Shown here piece by piece: positions 48,800-56,836 of a stretch of DNA of 64,000 nucleotides. Numbering within the stretch: position 1 is the stretch's first letter; each line of letters starts with the position of its first letter. Below the pieces are notes generated by a model. It saw only the letters and a list, made by a program, of their open reading frames with translations, did no database searches and had not been told where the DNA came from. Source of the DNA: UBA1444 sp964601085 (GTDB lineage: Bacteria > Bacillota > Negativicutes > UBA1444); assembly GCA_964601085.1 (NCBI GenBank), contig CAZRLN010000001.1, positions 124,001 through 188,000 on the forward strand. Direction: 5' to 3'. Both the position numbers and the translations under genes were made by a program.

Positions 48800-50053
48800 A
48801 TGCGGATTCAAGCCAATATTCAGCGGATTCAGCGGGACATCGAAGCCCTGGCGCAATTCACCGCTTCGCCTGGCGCGGGGGTAACACGTTTTTCATTTAC
48901 TGCCGAAGATCGGCAGGCGCGGGAATATATAAAAAGCCAAATGGCGGCGAGCCATTTGACAGTGTACGAAGATGCAGCCGGAACGATCGTCGGTCGCCGG
49001 GAAGGAAGCCGAACAGCCGCTCCGGCTGTCATGATCGGTTCGCATTTTGATTCGGTAAAAAACGGCGGTCCATTTGACGGGCCGGCCGGTGTCGTAGCTG
49101 CCCTGGAGATTGCCCGGATACTCGATGAGAATCGGATCGCCACTGAGTATCCGCTGGAATTCATTGCGATGATTGAAGAAGAAGGCGGGCGATTCGGCGC
49201 CGGTTTGTTTGGCAGCCGGGCGATGGCAGGGAAAATCCCGCCAGATGAATTGCTAAATTTTCATGATGATGCGGGAATTTCCGTTGCCAGAGCGATGCAA
49301 GACTTCGGATTGAAACCTGAAGCCCTATTGTCAACGGTCCGCAGTCCGGATCAACTCAAAGCCTTTTTGGAATTGCATATTGAACAGGGACCGATCCTAG
49401 AAAAGACAGGAACCGATGTCGGTCTGGTGGAAACAGTAGTCGGAATCGAGCAGTGGGAGATTGAAATCCAGGGCCGGCCGGACCATGCGGGAACGACGCC
49501 CATGAACATGCGGGCGGATGCGTTGGTGGCAGCGGCCGATGTCATTAAGCAAATCTATAATCTGGCGTCCCGGTCGGAGGCGGGTACGGTGGCGACTGTC
49601 GGGAAGTTACAGGTTTCACCGGGCGCGGGCAACATCGTTCCCGGTAAAGCGATATTTACTGTGGATATTCGTTCTGATAATGCAACCGAAATTCAGCAAC
49701 TTAACGAAGCGATCAAAGTCGTTCTTTCCAGGTTGGCCACGGAATATCCGGGCATTTCGACCCGTATGGCGCCGGTGTTGTCCATTGATCCCACTCCATT
49801 ATCCAGCGCTATTCTTCAACTGTTCGAGGATGAAGCCGCTATCGGCGGAATCACTTCGCGTCGGATGCGAAGCGGCGCCGGCCACGACGCCATGGTTATG
49901 GCTTCCCTTACCGAGGTTGGGCTGGTTTTTGTACCGAGTCGTGATGGGCGAAGTCATTGCCCGGAAGAATGGACCGACTATCAGAAATTGAAGAAAGGTG
50001 TGGACTTACTTTTACAGGTTGCATTGCGACTGGCAGTGACGGATTATTCTTGA
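48800..50053 (+). CDS. M20-family amidohydrolase (N-carbamoyl-amino-acid hydrolase / allantoate amidohydrolase type)
   Basis: A 417-residue zinc hydrolase. ATG 48800 follows GGGAGAG. The family-specific metal motifs are IGSHFDSVKNGGPFDGPAGV (His and bridging Asp) and MIEEEGGRFG, with the substrate phrase ELHIEQGPILE, the dimerisation-domain PDHAGTTPMNMR and the C-terminal metal His in SGAGHDAMVMA. This fold cleaves carbamoyl or amide groups in pyrimidine, purine or hydantoin breakdown. No pathway neighbours are present, so the substrate stays open. Confidence 0.9.
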   Translation: MRIQANIQRIQRDIEALAQFTASPGAGVTRFSFTAEDRQAREYIKSQMAASHLTVYEDAAGTIVGRREGSRTAAPAVMIGSHFDSVKNGGPFDGPAGVVAALEIARILDENRIATEYPLEFIAMIEEEGGRFGAGLFGSRAMAGKIPPDELLNFHDDAGISVARAMQDFGLKPEALLSTVRSPDQLKAFLELHIEQGPILEKTGTDVGLVETVVGIEQWEIEIQGRPDHAGTTPMNMRADALVAAADVIKQIYNLASRSEAGTVATVGKLQVSPGAGNIVPGKAIFTVDIRSDNATEIQQLNEAIKVVLSRLATEYPGISTRMAPVLSIDPTPLSSAILQLFEDEAAIGGITSRRMRSGAGHDAMVMASLTEVGLVFVPSRDGRSHCPEEWTDYQKLKKGVDLLLQVALRLAVTDYS

Positions 50054-50247
50054 AGCAACTACGTGATGGATCGAATGAACCGGGCATCCAATTGATAAAA
50101 TACCTTGAATAATACCTAATAAGATTTTGGTACCGCTATAATTATTGCCTTTGGACTGTAATTAGTTAATGTTTTCAGCCGAAATGATCTTGAAAGATCT
50201 TTCGGAGTCCTTTAGCGAAGACAAAAGAAACTGTAAAGGTTAATGGC

Positions 50248-50276
50248 TTGACACTGTGCGGGAGATGCCGTATAAT
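50248..50276 (+). promoter_or_regulatory. consensus sigma-A promoter of ylxM-ffh
   Basis: TTGACA (50248-50253), 17-base spacer, TATAAT (50271-50276). Transcription is expected to start at about 50283, which is the A of the ylxM ATG. The 229-base gap from the M20 gene otherwise shows one inverted repeat (50179-50205) and no gene. Confidence 0.9.
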
Positions 50277-50282
50277 CGATTC

Positions 50283-50642
50283 ATGATTGAAAAGATGATC
50301 CGGGTTGGGCAACTGTATGATGCTTATGGCGCGTTGTTGACGGAACGTCAGCGAAAATGCCTGGAACTTCATTTCCTGCAAGATTGGTCGTTGGGCGAAA
50401 TTGCCGCCGAGTTTGGCGTTTCCCGACAGGCTGTCAACGATATTTTGCGCCGTTCCGAAGAAACATTGGAAGAATACGAGCTGGCGTTGAACCTGCTGAA
50501 ACAGGAAACGCAGCGAACGGTGAGACTGCAGATGGCCAGAAACCTGCTGGCGGAATCGCTTCGGGAGAATCCGTCAGAAAAAGTGATTCAGGCATTGACA
50601 GAAATCAATTCAATTCTTGAACAAGAGGTGGGACCGAAATAG
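50283..50642 (+). CDS. ylxM: YlxM/UPF0122 HTH protein, SRP-associated
   Basis: A 119-residue helix-turn-helix protein (sigma-70 region 4-like: LTERQRKCLELHFLQDWSLG then EIAAEFGVSRQAVNDIL) that is encoded before ffh in Firmicutes and modulates SRP GTPase activity in streptococci. ATG 50283 aligns with Bacillus YlxM. No Shine-Dalgarno motif precedes it, and the promoter places the +1 at or next to the start codon, so the message is probably leaderless. Stop overlaps the ffh GTG by one base. Confidence 0.9.
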   Translation: MIEKMIRVGQLYDAYGALLTERQRKCLELHFLQDWSLGEIAAEFGVSRQAVNDILRRSEETLEEYELALNLLKQETQRTVRLQMARNLLAESLRENPSEKVIQALTEINSILEQEVGPK

Positions 50643-52000
50643 TGTTGTTTTCAGGGTTAGCGGATCGATTACAGGGAATCTTTAAAAACCTGCGGGGTCG
50701 GGGTCGTTTATCCGAGTCCGATGTGAATGAATGTTTGCGGGAAATCCGCTTGGCTTTGCTCGAGGCCGATGTTAACTTCAAGGTCGTCAAGGATTTTGTC
50801 GCCAAGGTAAAGGCGCGGGCTGTCGGCCATGATGTTTTGGAAAGTCTCAATCCGGCGCAGCAGGTTGTCAAGATCGTTTATGAAGAATTAACCGAGATGA
50901 TGGGCGGAGCTCAGCGGGGAATAGCGATGGCTTCGGAGCCGCCGACGGTCATCATGATGGTTGGTTTACAGGGTTCCGGAAAAACAACGACCGCCGCGAA
51001 ACTGGCGCGTCAGTTTGCCAAACAGGGCAAACGTCCGTTACTGGTCGCCGCGGATTTGTATCGCCCGGCGGCGGTGCAGCAGTTGCAGACACTTGGCAAG
51101 CAACTGGACATTCCGGTCTTGGCCGTGGCGGGGGAAACCAATCCTCTGACCGTTGTCCGTTCCATCCGTGAAACCGCGCTGTCGCAGCTGCGCGACGTGG
51201 TCATCATCGATACTGCGGGACGCCTGCACGTCGACACAGCGATGATGGAAGAACTGACCAATATCAAAAGTCTGGTGAAACCGCACGAAATATTATTGGT
51301 TGTTGATGCCATGACCGGTCAGGATGCGGTCAATGTGGCGGAGAACTTCCATGGGATCGTGGGAATCGACGGTGTGATTTTGACGAAAATGGACGGCGAT
51401 GCCCGTGGCGGCGCCGCGCTTTCCGTCAGAGCGGTCACCGGTCGTCCGATCAAGTATGTTGGCAGCGGCGAGAAAGTCGAAAATTTGGAACCGTTCTATC
51501 CGGATCGCATGGCATCCCGAATTCTGGGGATGGGGGACATGCTGAGCCTGATCGAAAAAGCGCAGGAAACCTTTGACAAAGACAAAGCTCTGGCCATGCA
51601 GCAAAAACTGAGCAAGAACGAGTTCACGCTGGATGATTTTCTGTCGCAGATGCAATCGATCCGAAAAATGGGGTCCTTCGAACAGTTGTTGGGCATGATT
51701 CCGGGATTAGGCGGCAAAATGAAACAGATTCAGGACATGCAGATCGATGAAAAGGACTTTAAGCGGATTGAGGCCATTATTCAGTCCATGACGAAAAAGG
51801 AACGTCGAGACCCGTCCATTGTGAACGGAAGCCGACGTAAACGCATTGCTGATGGCAGCGGTTCCCGGGTACAGGATGTGAACCGATTGTTGAAACAGTT
51901 TATGGAAGCCCGGAAAATGATGAAGAAAATGCAGGGAATGCAGGGAATGCAGAAACTTGGCCAGAAGATGTCAGGATTCCGGCTGCCGTTCGGTCGCTGA
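50642..52000 (+). CDS. ffh: signal recognition particle protein Ffh
   Basis: SRP54 GTPase, 452 residues from GTG 50642 with AGAGGTGGG upstream. N domain about 1-85, G domain with GLQGSGKTTTAAKLA, DLYRPAAVQQL, DTAGRLHVD and TKMDGDARGGA, and C-terminal methionine-rich M domain (about 325-452) ending KKMQGMQGMQKLGQKMSGF. Starts the ribosome-maturation gene series ffh-rpsP-khpA-ylqD-rimM-trmD-rplS. Confidence 0.97.
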   Translation: MLFSGLADRLQGIFKNLRGRGRLSESDVNECLREIRLALLEADVNFKVVKDFVAKVKARAVGHDVLESLNPAQQVVKIVYEELTEMMGGAQRGIAMASEPPTVIMMVGLQGSGKTTTAAKLARQFAKQGKRPLLVAADLYRPAAVQQLQTLGKQLDIPVLAVAGETNPLTVVRSIRETALSQLRDVVIIDTAGRLHVDTAMMEELTNIKSLVKPHEILLVVDAMTGQDAVNVAENFHGIVGIDGVILTKMDGDARGGAALSVRAVTGRPIKYVGSGEKVENLEPFYPDRMASRILGMGDMLSLIEKAQETFDKDKALAMQQKLSKNEFTLDDFLSQMQSIRKMGSFEQLLGMIPGLGGKMKQIQDMQIDEKDFKRIEAIIQSMTKKERRDPSIVNGSRRKRIADGSGSRVQDVNRLLKQFMEARKMMKKMQGMQGMQKLGQKMSGFRLPFGR

Positions 52001-52054
52001 GAATGTTGCATTGATAAAAACCTACCGGTTGATTATGAAAAGGAGGTGAAAAAT

Positions 52055-52339
52055 ATGGCAGTAAAAATTCGTTTACGTCGCATGGGTGGTAAGAAAGATT
52101 CTTTTTTCCGTATCGTGGTGGCGGATTCCCGTTCACCGCGCGACGGCCGTTTCATTGAGTCCATCGGCTATTATGATCCGACGACGGAGCCGGCGATTGT
52201 GAAACTGGATGAAGAAAAGGCTCTGGAGTGGATGGCTAAAGGGGCTCAGGTTACAGACACCGTCAAAGATCTTCTGCATAAGGCGGGAGCCATGCAAAAA
52301 ATTGCGGAACAGAAACAACAAGCCCGGAAGGAGGGCTAA
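52055..52339 (+). CDS. rpsP: 30S ribosomal protein S16
   Basis: A 94-residue protein; ATG 52055 follows AAAGGAGGTG. MAVKIRLRRMGGKKDSFFRI and DSRSPRDGRFIESIGYYDP are invariant S16 features. The C-terminal extension (about 78-94) is Gln/Lys rich. Followed after five bases by khpA. Confidence 0.97.
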   Translation: MAVKIRLRRMGGKKDSFFRIVVADSRSPRDGRFIESIGYYDPTTEPAIVKLDEEKALEWMAKGAQVTDTVKDLLHKAGAMQKIAEQKQQARKEG

Positions 52340-52344
52340 CCGGC

Positions 52345-52575
52345 GTGAAGGAACTCATTGAACTGCTGGTTCGGTCACTGGTAAAGAACCCGGATCAAGT
52401 CTGCGTCGCCGAGCGCGAGGAAAACGACACCTGGATTTATGAAGTAACCGTTGCGCAGGAAGACATGGGCAAAGTAATCGGTAAACAAGGTCGCATCGCC
52501 AAAGCGATCCGGACCGTCGCCAAAGCGGCGGCGACCCGCGAGAACCGCAGGGTGATGGTGGAGATTGTCGGATGA
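52345..52575 (+). CDS. khpA: KH-domain RNA-binding protein KhpA (YlqC)
   Basis: A 76-residue single KH domain with the GxxG loop in DMGKVIGKQGRIAKAIRTV. KhpA pairs with KhpB in other Firmicutes to bind sRNAs and affect cell elongation. GTG 52345 follows AAGGAGGGC. Overlaps ylqD by four bases (ATGA). Confidence 0.93.
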   Translation: MKELIELLVRSLVKNPDQVCVAEREENDTWIYEVTVAQEDMGKVIGKQGRIAKAIRTVAKAAATRENRRVMVEIVG

Positions 52576-52979
52576 ATACAATAACGTTAAAATGCCCGGT
52601 AACCGTTAAGTCGAAGGTTACCGAAACGCTGAAAGAGCAGTTGGTCGCGGAAATCAAGGAAGCGATGGCAAAAATCGACATGGAGCTCCAGCAGATCGAA
52701 TTTCACGCCAAACGCCTGATGACGGAACAAGTCCGTTCCGATGTTCAGGGACTGACCGCGTTGCGGCAGCAAATCGACGGCGAGAAACAGAAACGCTTGG
52801 AACTGAAAAACCATATGCAGGACAAACTTAAGGAAACCAGCCAGTTGGAAATTGGCGCCGAGATTGTTCAAGGCACGATGGAACAACTGGTTACGGTTCA
52901 AGAAGGCGATGATCTGCAAAAGTTAATGAGTCGGGAAATTTTGCTCGAAGACGGTAAAATCCTGGCCATTCGGGAATGA
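52572..52979 (+). CDS. ylqD: YlqD family protein
   Basis: A 135-residue protein conserved at this position in Firmicutes. N-terminal beta strand KCPVTVKSKVTETLKEQL, a central coiled coil (about 18-85, rich in Glu, Lys and Gln) and a small C-terminal beta domain (VQGTMEQLVTVQEGDDLQKL). Function unknown; operon context implies ribosome assembly or RNA handling. Confidence 0.85.
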   Translation: MNTITLKCPVTVKSKVTETLKEQLVAEIKEAMAKIDMELQQIEFHAKRLMTEQVRSDVQGLTALRQQIDGEKQKRLELKNHMQDKLKETSQLEIGAEIVQGTMEQLVTVQEGDDLQKLMSREILLEDGKILAIRE

Positions 52980-52991
52980 GATGATGGTGCG

Positions 52992-53489
52992 GTGAAAGAG
53001 GATCTTTTCGCTGTTGCCAAGATTTTGACGCCGCATGGAGTCCGTGGAGAGGTCAAGTTATTGCCTCTCACGGACTTTCCGCATCGATTCGCCCAAACGG
53101 AGTATTTGCTATTGGCGGATCGGACCAAGTTGTATTTTGAATCCGTTCGAATGCAGAAAAATGCCATATTGGTCAAAATTCGCGGCTTTGATACCCCGGA
53201 AGACTGGATTCCGCTTCGCAATAAGGAACTGTTTGTGACGGAAGACGCGTTGATGCCGTTGCCTGCCGGTCAGTATTATATCCACCAGATTGTTGGCCTG
53301 GAAGTCGTTGACGAACAGGAACAGATTTTGGGACGGGTTACGGATGTATTGCAAACGGGCAGCAATGATGTCTATGTCGTTAAATCCATGGACGGGAAAG
53401 AACTGCTGCTTGCGGCCATCGATTCCGTAGTAAAAGATATTGATATTGCAGCCGGGCGGATGCGTGTGGTCGTTCCGGAGTATTGGTAA
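52992..53489 (+). CDS. rimM: 16S rRNA processing protein RimM
   Basis: Assists 30S head maturation by binding S19. 165 residues from GTG 52992: the N-terminal RimM domain with ILTPHGVRGEVKLLPLTDFP, then the PRC-barrel (about 95-165) with YYIHQIVGLEVVDEQEQILG and the ending IDSVVKDIDIAAGRMRVVVP. Precedes trmD, as usual. Confidence 0.95.
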   Translation: MKEDLFAVAKILTPHGVRGEVKLLPLTDFPHRFAQTEYLLLADRTKLYFESVRMQKNAILVKIRGFDTPEDWIPLRNKELFVTEDALMPLPAGQYYIHQIVGLEVVDEQEQILGRVTDVLQTGSNDVYVVKSMDGKELLLAAIDSVVKDIDIAAGRMRVVVPEYW

Positions 53490-53494
53490 AAACC

Positions 53495-54250
53495 ATGCAT
53501 ATTGATATCGTATCGCTGTTTCCAGAAATGTTTGGCGGCGTTTTGGGCTGCAGTATTATTGGCAGGGCTCGCAATGCCGGCCTGATCAATGTTTCTGTGG
53601 TCAATCCCCGGGATTTTGCGACCGACAAGCACCATATCGTGGACGATTATCCCTTTGGCGGCGGCTCAGGTATGGTTATGAAACCGGAACCGCTGTTTTC
53701 CTGCGTGGAAAACCTGCTTTCCGAACCCATAGTTTCTGCGGAGACTCGCCGGGTGGTTTTGATGAGTCCTGCCGCTCCGCGTTTTTGTCAGGCCGATGCC
53801 GAGCGACTGAGCCGTTATGATCGTTTGGTGTTGGTTTGCGGTCATTACGAAGGGATCGACGAACGGGTACGGGATCATCTTTGTGACGAAGCCTTGTCTG
53901 TCGGTGATTATGTGTTGACTGGCGGGGAATTGCCGGCGATGATCGTAACCGATACGATTGTTCGCTTGATTCCGGGGGCCTTGGGAGCGGAGGATGCCGC
54001 CGAACTCGATTCCTACTCTTCGGGACTGCTGGAGTATCCCCAGTATACGCGTCCGCGAACCTATCGGGAATGGGAAGTACCCCCGGTATTGTTATCAGGA
54101 AATCATGCCGACATCGCCAAATGGCGCCGTCAGGAATCCCTGCGGCGAACCTGGGAAATCCGACCGGATCTGTTGGAGATATTTCCGCTGACAGCGGCGG
54201 ACCGGCAATATCTGGCGCGTTTAAAAAAAGATGACAAGGCGGAGACCTAA
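53495..54250 (+). CDS. trmD: tRNA (guanine-37-N1)-methyltransferase
   Basis: SPOUT methyltransferase that prevents frameshifting. ATG 53495 gives 251 residues beginning HIDIVSLFPEMF; an in-frame TTG at 53483 overlaps rimM. The trefoil knot shows in LVCGHYEGIDERV and LSVGDYVLTGGELPAM, and DDYPFGGGSGMVMKPEP. A bulged hairpin around 54230-54262 follows. Confidence 0.96.
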   Translation: MHIDIVSLFPEMFGGVLGCSIIGRARNAGLINVSVVNPRDFATDKHHIVDDYPFGGGSGMVMKPEPLFSCVENLLSEPIVSAETRRVVLMSPAAPRFCQADAERLSRYDRLVLVCGHYEGIDERVRDHLCDEALSVGDYVLTGGELPAMIVTDTIVRLIPGALGAEDAAELDSYSSGLLEYPQYTRPRTYREWEVPPVLLSGNHADIAKWRRQESLRRTWEIRPDLLEIFPLTAADRQYLARLKKDDKAET

Positions 54251-54255
54251 GCCGC

Positions 54256-54284
54256 TTGTCATTTGACGAAGTTTATGATACAAT
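54256..54284 (+). promoter_or_regulatory. promoter of rplS
   Basis: TTGTCA (54256-54261), 17-base spacer, TACAAT (54279-54284). It gives rplS a transcript of its own in addition to read-through from trmD. Confidence 0.65.
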
Positions 54285-54299
54285 TCTCATGTTTATACA

Positions 54300-54338
54300 G
54301 GATGGTCCTCTGTGCGGTTGCAGCCGGCAAGAACATCC
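54300..54338 (+). ncRNA. candidate L19 leader stem-loop
   Basis: GGATG (54300-54304) pairs with CATCC (54334-54338), enclosing a GC-rich inner hairpin. It starts near the predicted transcript start and ends a few bases before the rplS ribosome binding site, the place of autoregulatory L19 leaders in Firmicutes. Covariation was not tested. Confidence 0.4.
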
Positions 54339-54356
54339 GAAGAAGGAGGAGCATTC

Positions 54357-54698
54357 ATGGATATTATCAGGATTTTGGAACAGGAACAATTGCGGACGGA
54401 CATCCCGCAGTTCCGGCCAGGCGACACCGTACGGGTTCAGGTCAAGGTTGTCGAAGGAACCCGTGAGAGACTTCAGGCTTTTGAAGGACTCGTAATCGCC
54501 CGAAGCGGCGGCAGTTCCCGCGAAACGTTCACGGTTCGTCGTGTATCTTACGGTGTGGGCGTGGAACGAACCTTCCCGGTTCATTCGCCAAGAGTGGACA
54601 AAATTGAAGTCGTTCGTCGCGGTGTAGTCCGCCGGGCGAAACTCTTCTATCTGCGGGATCTGACGGGGAAAGCAGCCCGTATCAAAGAAAAACGGTAG
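54357..54698 (+). CDS. rplS: 50S ribosomal protein L19
   Basis: A 113-residue protein; ATG 54357 follows AAGGAGGAG. IPQFRPGDTVRVQVKVVEG and VERTFPVHSPRVDKIEVVRR are L19 signatures, and the C-terminus ends AARIKEKR. Upstream in-frame ATG lies within the leader. A palindromic terminator follows. Confidence 0.97.
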   Translation: MDIIRILEQEQLRTDIPQFRPGDTVRVQVKVVEGTRERLQAFEGLVIARSGGSSRETFTVRRVSYGVGVERTFPVHSPRVDKIEVVRRGVVRRAKLFYLRDLTGKAARIKEKR

Positions 54699-54713
54699 TT
54701 TGAAATCGACGGG

Positions 54714-54741
54714 AAAGGGACTGCATGCAGTCCCTTTTTCT
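54714..54741 (+). terminator. terminator after rplS
   Basis: A 24-bp perfect palindrome (54714-54737) folding as a 9-bp stem with GCATGC loop, running into TTTTTC. Confidence 0.8.
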
Positions 54742-54765
54742 TCATTCACGAGAGGTTGTGTTTGT

Positions 54766-55293
54766 TTGGCAACGATAAACTGGGGGGAAGAAATCAAAGA
54801 CTGGGTCGTTTCGATTCTGATCGCAATGGCGCTGGCTTTGTTTATCCGTTATTTCATCGTAGAGTTGTATTTGGTTGAAGGGCCGTCGATGCGGCCGACA
54901 TTGGTGAACAGCGAGCGTCTTGTCGTAAATAAATTCATTTACTATATCCGAACCCCGGAGCGGGGCGAAATCTTGGTGTTTCGTTATCCCCGGGATCCAA
55001 GCCGTGATTTCATCAAGAGGGTCATTGGGGTTGCCGGAGATACCATTGAAGTTCGGCAAGGCCAAGTATATCGAAATGGCGAGTTATTGAACGAACCTTA
55101 TATTCTGGAAATGACGCGGGGGAATTTCCCGGCCGCCAAAGTGCCGGAGGGTCATTTATTTGCCATGGGCGATAACCGAAACAACTCGGAAGACAGCCGT
55201 TCCCGGGCGGTGGGTTTTGTTCCGCTCAATATGGTAAAAGGGAAAGCCATGTTGGTATTCTGGCCGCCATCCCAGTTCAAAACCTTACCGTGA
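54766..55293 (+). CDS. lepB: signal peptidase I
   Basis: Membrane serine protease that removes signal peptides. TTG 54766 after GAGAGG gives 175 residues beginning ATINWGEEIKDW. One N-terminal membrane helix (about 13-32), catalytic Ser41 in EGPSMRPTL and Lys84 in DFIKRVIG, and the family box GDNRNNSEDSR. Single-helix Gram-positive type. Co-directional with rbgA nine bases downstream. Confidence 0.96.
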   Translation: MATINWGEEIKDWVVSILIAMALALFIRYFIVELYLVEGPSMRPTLVNSERLVVNKFIYYIRTPERGEILVFRYPRDPSRDFIKRVIGVAGDTIEVRQGQVYRNGELLNEPYILEMTRGNFPAAKVPEGHLFAMGDNRNNSEDSRSRAVGFVPLNMVKGKAMLVFWPPSQFKTLP

Positions 55294-55302
55294 AGGCCGC
55301 CG

Positions 55303-56169
55303 ATGAATAGCAAGACGATTCAATGGTATCCCGGCCACATGGCCAAAGCGAAACGAATTGTAGCCGAAGATCTGAAACTTGTCGATGTCGTGGTTGAAGT
55401 GCTGGATTCCCGTTTGCCGCGCAGCAGCTCTAATCCGGTTTTGCAGGAACTGATCGGGGGGCGTCCGGTCGTAATTGCCTTGAACAAGTCGGATTTGGCG
55501 GATCCGCTGGTAAACGAGGCTTGGGTGAGATATTTCGAGTCTTCGGGACGGGCGGCGGCTTTGATCAATGCTGTGGATGGCAAAGGCATCCGAATGTTGA
55601 TGCAAAAAGTCCGCCAGGCGGGTTCGGCGGCGATGGCTAAATTGGCTGGCAAAGGATTACGCCCTCGCCCGGTACGAGTCATGATCATTGGGATTCCCAA
55701 TGTGGGAAAATCTTCACTGGTGAATCGGGTGGTTCGAACCGCGTCCGCCAAAACCGGTGATAAACCAGGCGTGACGCGTGGTCGTCAGTGGATCAGGGTT
55801 GATGCCAACGTTGATCTGCTGGATACTCCAGGCATATTGCCACCCAGCCTGCCTGACCAGAAGAGCGCGCTACTGCTCGGTCTGTGCGGCGCATTGAAAG
55901 ATACGATTTATGATACCGATGAAGCCGCCATGGAACTGATCCATCAGCTGGAAGGAAGATATCCCGGTCGATTTCAAGACCGATATTTGAAAGGCAAGAA
56001 GATGGAGTCCCCTTCGCTGGAAGAGTTGTTATCGGAAGCCGCACGTAATCAGGGCCTGCTTGGCAAAGAGGGTACTCCGCAAATTGACAATATGGCGCGC
56101 ATGATTCTTGCCGATTTTCGCCAGGGCAGACTGGGGCCGATTTCATTTGAAGAACCGTGGGGAAAATAG
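55303..56169 (+). CDS. rbgA: ribosome biogenesis GTPase A
   Basis: Circularly permuted GTPase needed for late 50S assembly. 288 residues starting TIQWYPGHMAKAKRI. G motifs occur in permuted order: G4 ALNKSDLAD (about 65), then G1 GIPNVGKSSLVNR (about 130) and G3 DTPGILPP (about 180). The C-terminal helical RNA-binding domain ends the protein. Followed by rnhB as in Bacillus ylqF-rnhB. Confidence 0.96.
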   Translation: MNSKTIQWYPGHMAKAKRIVAEDLKLVDVVVEVLDSRLPRSSSNPVLQELIGGRPVVIALNKSDLADPLVNEAWVRYFESSGRAAALINAVDGKGIRMLMQKVRQAGSAAMAKLAGKGLRPRPVRVMIIGIPNVGKSSLVNRVVRTASAKTGDKPGVTRGRQWIRVDANVDLLDTPGILPPSLPDQKSALLLGLCGALKDTIYDTDEAAMELIHQLEGRYPGRFQDRYLKGKKMESPSLEELLSEAARNQGLLGKEGTPQIDNMARMILADFRQGRLGPISFEEPWGK

Positions 56170-56185
56170 CGACCGACAACCCAAT

Positions 56186-56836
56186 TTGTTTTCGGAAAGC
56201 GAATTGCAGCCATCCCATGGCTTGTTTGCCTTTGAAAAATTCTGGTCGACGCAGGGATATGACGCGATTGCCGGAACGGATGAAGCGGGGCGCGGGCCAT
56301 TGGCCGGACCGGTTGTCGCCGCAGCGGTGATTTTGCCGCTGGGGTTGGAGATTCCTTTCTTGAATGATTCCAAACAAGTTACGGCGCGGCGACGGGAATT
56401 GCTTTTTGATGAAATTCTGGCAAAAGCGATCGCGTGTTCCTGGAGTCGGGTCGAAGCTGCTGAAATCGATACAATCAATATCTATCAGGCGTCACAGTTG
56501 GCGATGTTGCAAGCGTTGGCAGGTTTGGAGCATGCCTTCGACTTGGTCTTGTCCGACGCGATGCCACTTCCCTCGTTATTGGTTCCCTGCATTCCGATTG
56601 TTCATGGTGACGCCCGAAGCGCCAGTATTGCTGCGGCTTCCATCGTTGCCAAGGTTGTTCGTGACCGGATCATGAATAAGATCGATGAAGAATTCCCGGA
56701 ATATGGATTCAAGAAACATAAAGGATACGGAACGGCAGAGCATATGAAAGCAATCCGGGTTCTTGGCCCTTGCGCCGTTCACCGGCAAACCTTTGCGCCG
56801 ATAAAATTCTGGAGGCCGTTGACGGATGAAAATTGA
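56186..56836 (+). CDS. rnhB: ribonuclease HII
   Basis: Removes ribonucleotides from DNA. Catalytic acidic motif GTDEAGRGPLAGPVVAAAV near the N-terminus, second Asp in LVLSDAMPLP, and SIAAASIVAKVVRDRIM plus YGFKKHKGYGT. The frame is open upstream into rbgA and no candidate start has a good ribosome binding site; TTG 56186 (216 residues) avoids overlap and is a guess. Overlaps the next gene by 11 bases. Confidence 0.92.
   Translation: MFSESELQPSHGLFAFEKFWSTQGYDAIAGTDEAGRGPLAGPVVAAAVILPLGLEIPFLNDSKQVTARRRELLFDEILAKAIACSWSRVEAAEIDTINIYQASQLAMLQALAGLEHAFDLVLSDAMPLPSLLVPCIPIVHGDARSASIAAASIVAKVVRDRIMNKIDEEFPEYGFKKHKGYGTAEHMKAIRVLGPCAVHRQTFAPIKFWRPLTDEN

Noticed and set aside
50179..50205. Inverted repeat CCGAAA-GATCT / AGATC-TTTCGG as a terminator for the M20 gene
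   Set aside because: Contains a bulge, lies 125 bases after the stop and has no T-run; kept only as an unexplained hairpin.
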